Virus record (IMG/VR): IMGVR_UViG_3300045283_000230
Span: 1-30,059 of that record
Direction: 5' to 3' (one strand)
Origin: a virus
DNA: 30,059 nt
Below the pieces are notes generated by a model. The model worked only from the letters and a program-made list of their open reading frames with translations, ran no database searches and was not told the DNA's origin. Below, in pieces: positions 28,769-30,059 of this stretch (position 1 is the first letter of the stretch; each line of letters begins with the position of its first letter). The position numbers and the translations under genes were made by a program.

Positions 28769-28798
28769 CTAGTCGTCGTCGCGCTAGTCGTCGTCGCG
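28769..28798. repeat. Tandem 15-bp duplication at a stop codon
   Basis: CTAGTCGTCGTCGCG occurs twice without gap (28769-28783, 28784-28798). On the minus strand each copy ends in a TAG, so the stop of the 78-residue membrane protein is duplicated. Confidence 0.9.
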
Positions 28799-29020
28799 TC
28801 GTCGACCGCGGGAGCCGATGTAGCCGCCCAGCAGACCGGTCAGCCCGCCCACGCCGGCGATGAGCACCTGGGTGGCGTTCTCTGAGAGCGAGACAACAGG
28901 CCGGCTGCTGGAGATGACCTGCACTGTTGTGGCCACCATGATGAGCACGACGAGCAGCCCGAGTGAGACGGCGAGTATGACCGCCACGTCGTCGACGGGA
29001 CGTCTTTGACGCTCACTCAT
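28784..29020 (-). CDS. Holin-like membrane protein 2 (78 residues)
   Basis: The protein has a short cytoplasmic N-terminus, two membrane helices (DVAVILAVSLGLLVVLIMVA near 11-30 and VLIAGVGGLTGLLGGYIG near 52-69) and a very charged C-terminus (RGRRRDDD), like class II holins or small actinophage membrane lysis proteins. ATG at 29020 overlaps the previous gene by eight bases. Confidence 0.7.
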   Translation of the reverse strand: MSERQRRPVDDVAVILAVSLGLLVVLIMVATTVQVISSSRPVVSLSENATQVLIAGVGGLTGLLGGYIGSRGRRRDDD

Positions 29021-29192
29021 CTTTGTGATGTTGTAGCGGCAGCCGGGAGAGGAAGGCGTCGACGGGGACGATGCCGAGCAGGATGAGTCCGGCGTCGATC
29101 TCGGTGACGTGGGTGCCCGAGGTTATGACAGCGTCGAGGACGACCAGGACGCCGAGGGCGTAGGTGACGAACTGGCGCAGGTACGCCCACAC
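29013..29192 (-). CDS. Holin-like membrane protein 1 (59 residues)
   Basis: GTG at 29192, two bases after the endolysin stop, gives a 59-residue protein with two membrane segments (RQFVTYALGVLVVLDAVITS and DAGLILLGIVPVDAFL) and a charged end. The position directly after the endolysin is typical for holins. The longer open frame upstream is a shadow of the endolysin gene. Confidence 0.72.
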   Translation of the reverse strand: MWAYLRQFVTYALGVLVVLDAVITSGTHVTEIDAGLILLGIVPVDAFLSRLPLQHHKDE

Positions 29193-29194
29193 GG

Positions 29195-30025
29195 CTAGGT
29201 GACGGGAGCTGTCCACGCTGCCGCCCAGGTCTGCGGGCCGACCAGCCCGTCGACGCCGAGGCCTTTCTCGGCCTGGAACTGGGAGCACACGTTTTCGCTG
29301 TCGGGCCCGTAGCAGCCGTCGGCGGTTATGGTCCAGCCGCGGGCGGCCATCTGAGCTTGCCATGTTGCGACGTTCGCCTGATCCACGCCGCCGTAGTAGC
29401 CGGAATGGCAGTGTGGGTCGGGGGATGGCTGGCCGAGATAGTCGGCGGCCGGGTACGGAAACGGCACCGGCCCCGCCGCGGGTAGGGGAGTCGGCGGCGG
29501 GGCCGGCACTGGTTTACTTCCCGTCGCCATAGATAGCACCTGGTTGATGGGGAATGAGGGACCGCAGTCCCAGTGGCCGCCGCCCCAGGAGCCGAGGTCG
29601 GCGTGCTGGCAGACGCCGGCGGTGCCGCCCTGGGCCTGGTCGGCCGTCAGTTTGACGATGGGGATGCCGAAGGCGGCGGCTTCTTCGGCGATCCAGGCCG
29701 CCGTGTTGGCCAGCATCTGCGGGTGGGTGTTCCAGGTGGCGCTATCCCAGTCGGCGAAGGCGCACAGCTCGGCCTGCACCGCCACCGGGTTGGCGTTGGC
29801 GGCCGTCCAGGCTTTGTAGTCGCGGCGGACGTACTCGCCGACCGTGCCCGGGGTGTCGTCGATACCGACATGGGATGACACGCCGGAGGCGGGGTTGGCG
29901 AACCAGGCGCCCAGGTCGGCGATATTGGTGGCACCTTCGGCGGTGTGGATGACGATGAGGCGGACGGCGGCGCCGCCCCTCGAGCTGTAGTTGGGGGTGG
30001 GGTAGGCGACCCGGTTAAGTGTCAT
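29195..30025 (-). CDS. Endolysin: N-acetylmuramoyl-L-alanine amidase with peptidoglycan-binding domain
   Basis: The 276-residue protein should cut the amide bond between muramic acid and stem peptide. Residues 1-165 are an Amidase_2 domain: VRLIVIHTAEG (zinc His27), SHVGIDD, then CQHADLGSWGGGHWDCGPSF with His141 and Asp153 as further likely zinc ligands. A Pro-rich linker (about 172-195) leads to a C-terminal peptidoglycan-binding domain with WTITADGCYGPDSENVCSQF and VDGLVGPQTWAAAW. No signal peptide is seen, so release depends on the holins. The gene spans the circular join (start repeated at 93). Confidence 0.92.
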   Translation of the reverse strand: MTLNRVAYPTPNYSSRGGAAVRLIVIHTAEGATNIADLGAWFANPASGVSSHVGIDDTPGTVGEYVRRDYKAWTAANANPVAVQAELCAFADWDSATWNTHPQMLANTAAWIAEEAAAFGIPIVKLTADQAQGGTAGVCQHADLGSWGGGHWDCGPSFPINQVLSMATGSKPVPAPPPTPLPAAGPVPFPYPAADYLGQPSPDPHCHSGYYGGVDQANVATWQAQMAARGWTITADGCYGPDSENVCSQFQAEKGLGVDGLVGPQTWAAAWTAPVT

Positions 30026-30059
30026 CGTCGCCGTCGTCTTTGGCCCAGTCTTCGTCGGG
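29933..30059. repeat. Right copy of 127-bp exact terminal direct repeat
   Basis: Identical to bases 1-127. It shows that the molecule closes on itself at this point; see the left copy. Confidence 0.95.

Noticed and set aside
1-30059. tRNA genes, CRISPR arrays, insertion sequences, toxin-antitoxin pairs
   Set aside because: No cloverleaf-like segment, regular spacer array, transposase or convincing toxin was seen. The small ribbon-helix-helix proteins are not next to a recognisable toxin.

Overview
The window is best read as the complete genome of a small temperate siphovirus-like phage. The first 127 bases are repeated exactly at the end (1-127 = 29933-30059), so the molecule is circular or terminally redundant with about 29,932 unique bases. 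Very high GC, frequent GTG/TTG starts, stop/start overlaps at most gene joints, an actinophage-style tail and head gene set, a RecT-like protein and a large serine integrase point to a high-GC actinobacterial host. The host genus cannot be told from the sequence. No tRNA, CRISPR array or insertion sequence was seen.

Almost everything is transcribed leftward (minus strand). In the direction of transcription, the lysogeny region comes first: serine integrase (27678-26092), a small ribbon-helix-helix protein, an excisionase-like HTH protein and a membrane-anchored XRE regulator. A chain of very small, tightly overlapping early genes follows (24.5-22.4 kb), several of them too short for usual gene callers. 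A rightward gene of unknown function (21545-22372) interrupts the leftward run. After it come the RecT-like recombinase, more small genes (many with Cys/His zinc-binding patterns, including a duplicated pair of which one copy is split), a VRR-NUC nuclease, a stand-alone DnaA domain IV protein and a winged-helix protein whose own gene carries iteron-like repeats. That last trio is a candidate replication origin and initiator set. There is no polymerase or helicase, so replication must rely on the host replisome.

The late region runs from HNH endonuclease and small terminase (about 14.9 kb) down through large terminase, portal, prohead protease, HK97-fold capsid, two IPT/TIG proteins, head-tail connectors, tail tube, an HK97 gp10-like protein, the tail assembly chaperones with a canonical -1 frameshift site, a 589-residue tape measure, and three tail-tip proteins. 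One of the tip proteins carries an N-terminal YVTN-type beta-propeller. Through the contig join it continues into lysis: an acidic 32-residue ORF, an amidase endolysin and three small membrane proteins.

The only other rightward genes are a membrane protein and a lipoprotein (27934-28655), placed like lysogenic-conversion genes. The 255-bp region between them and the integrase holds a perfect 19-bp palindrome, further copies of its half-site flanking a predicted integrase -10 box, and a second AT-rich dyad. This is the likely control region and/or attP.
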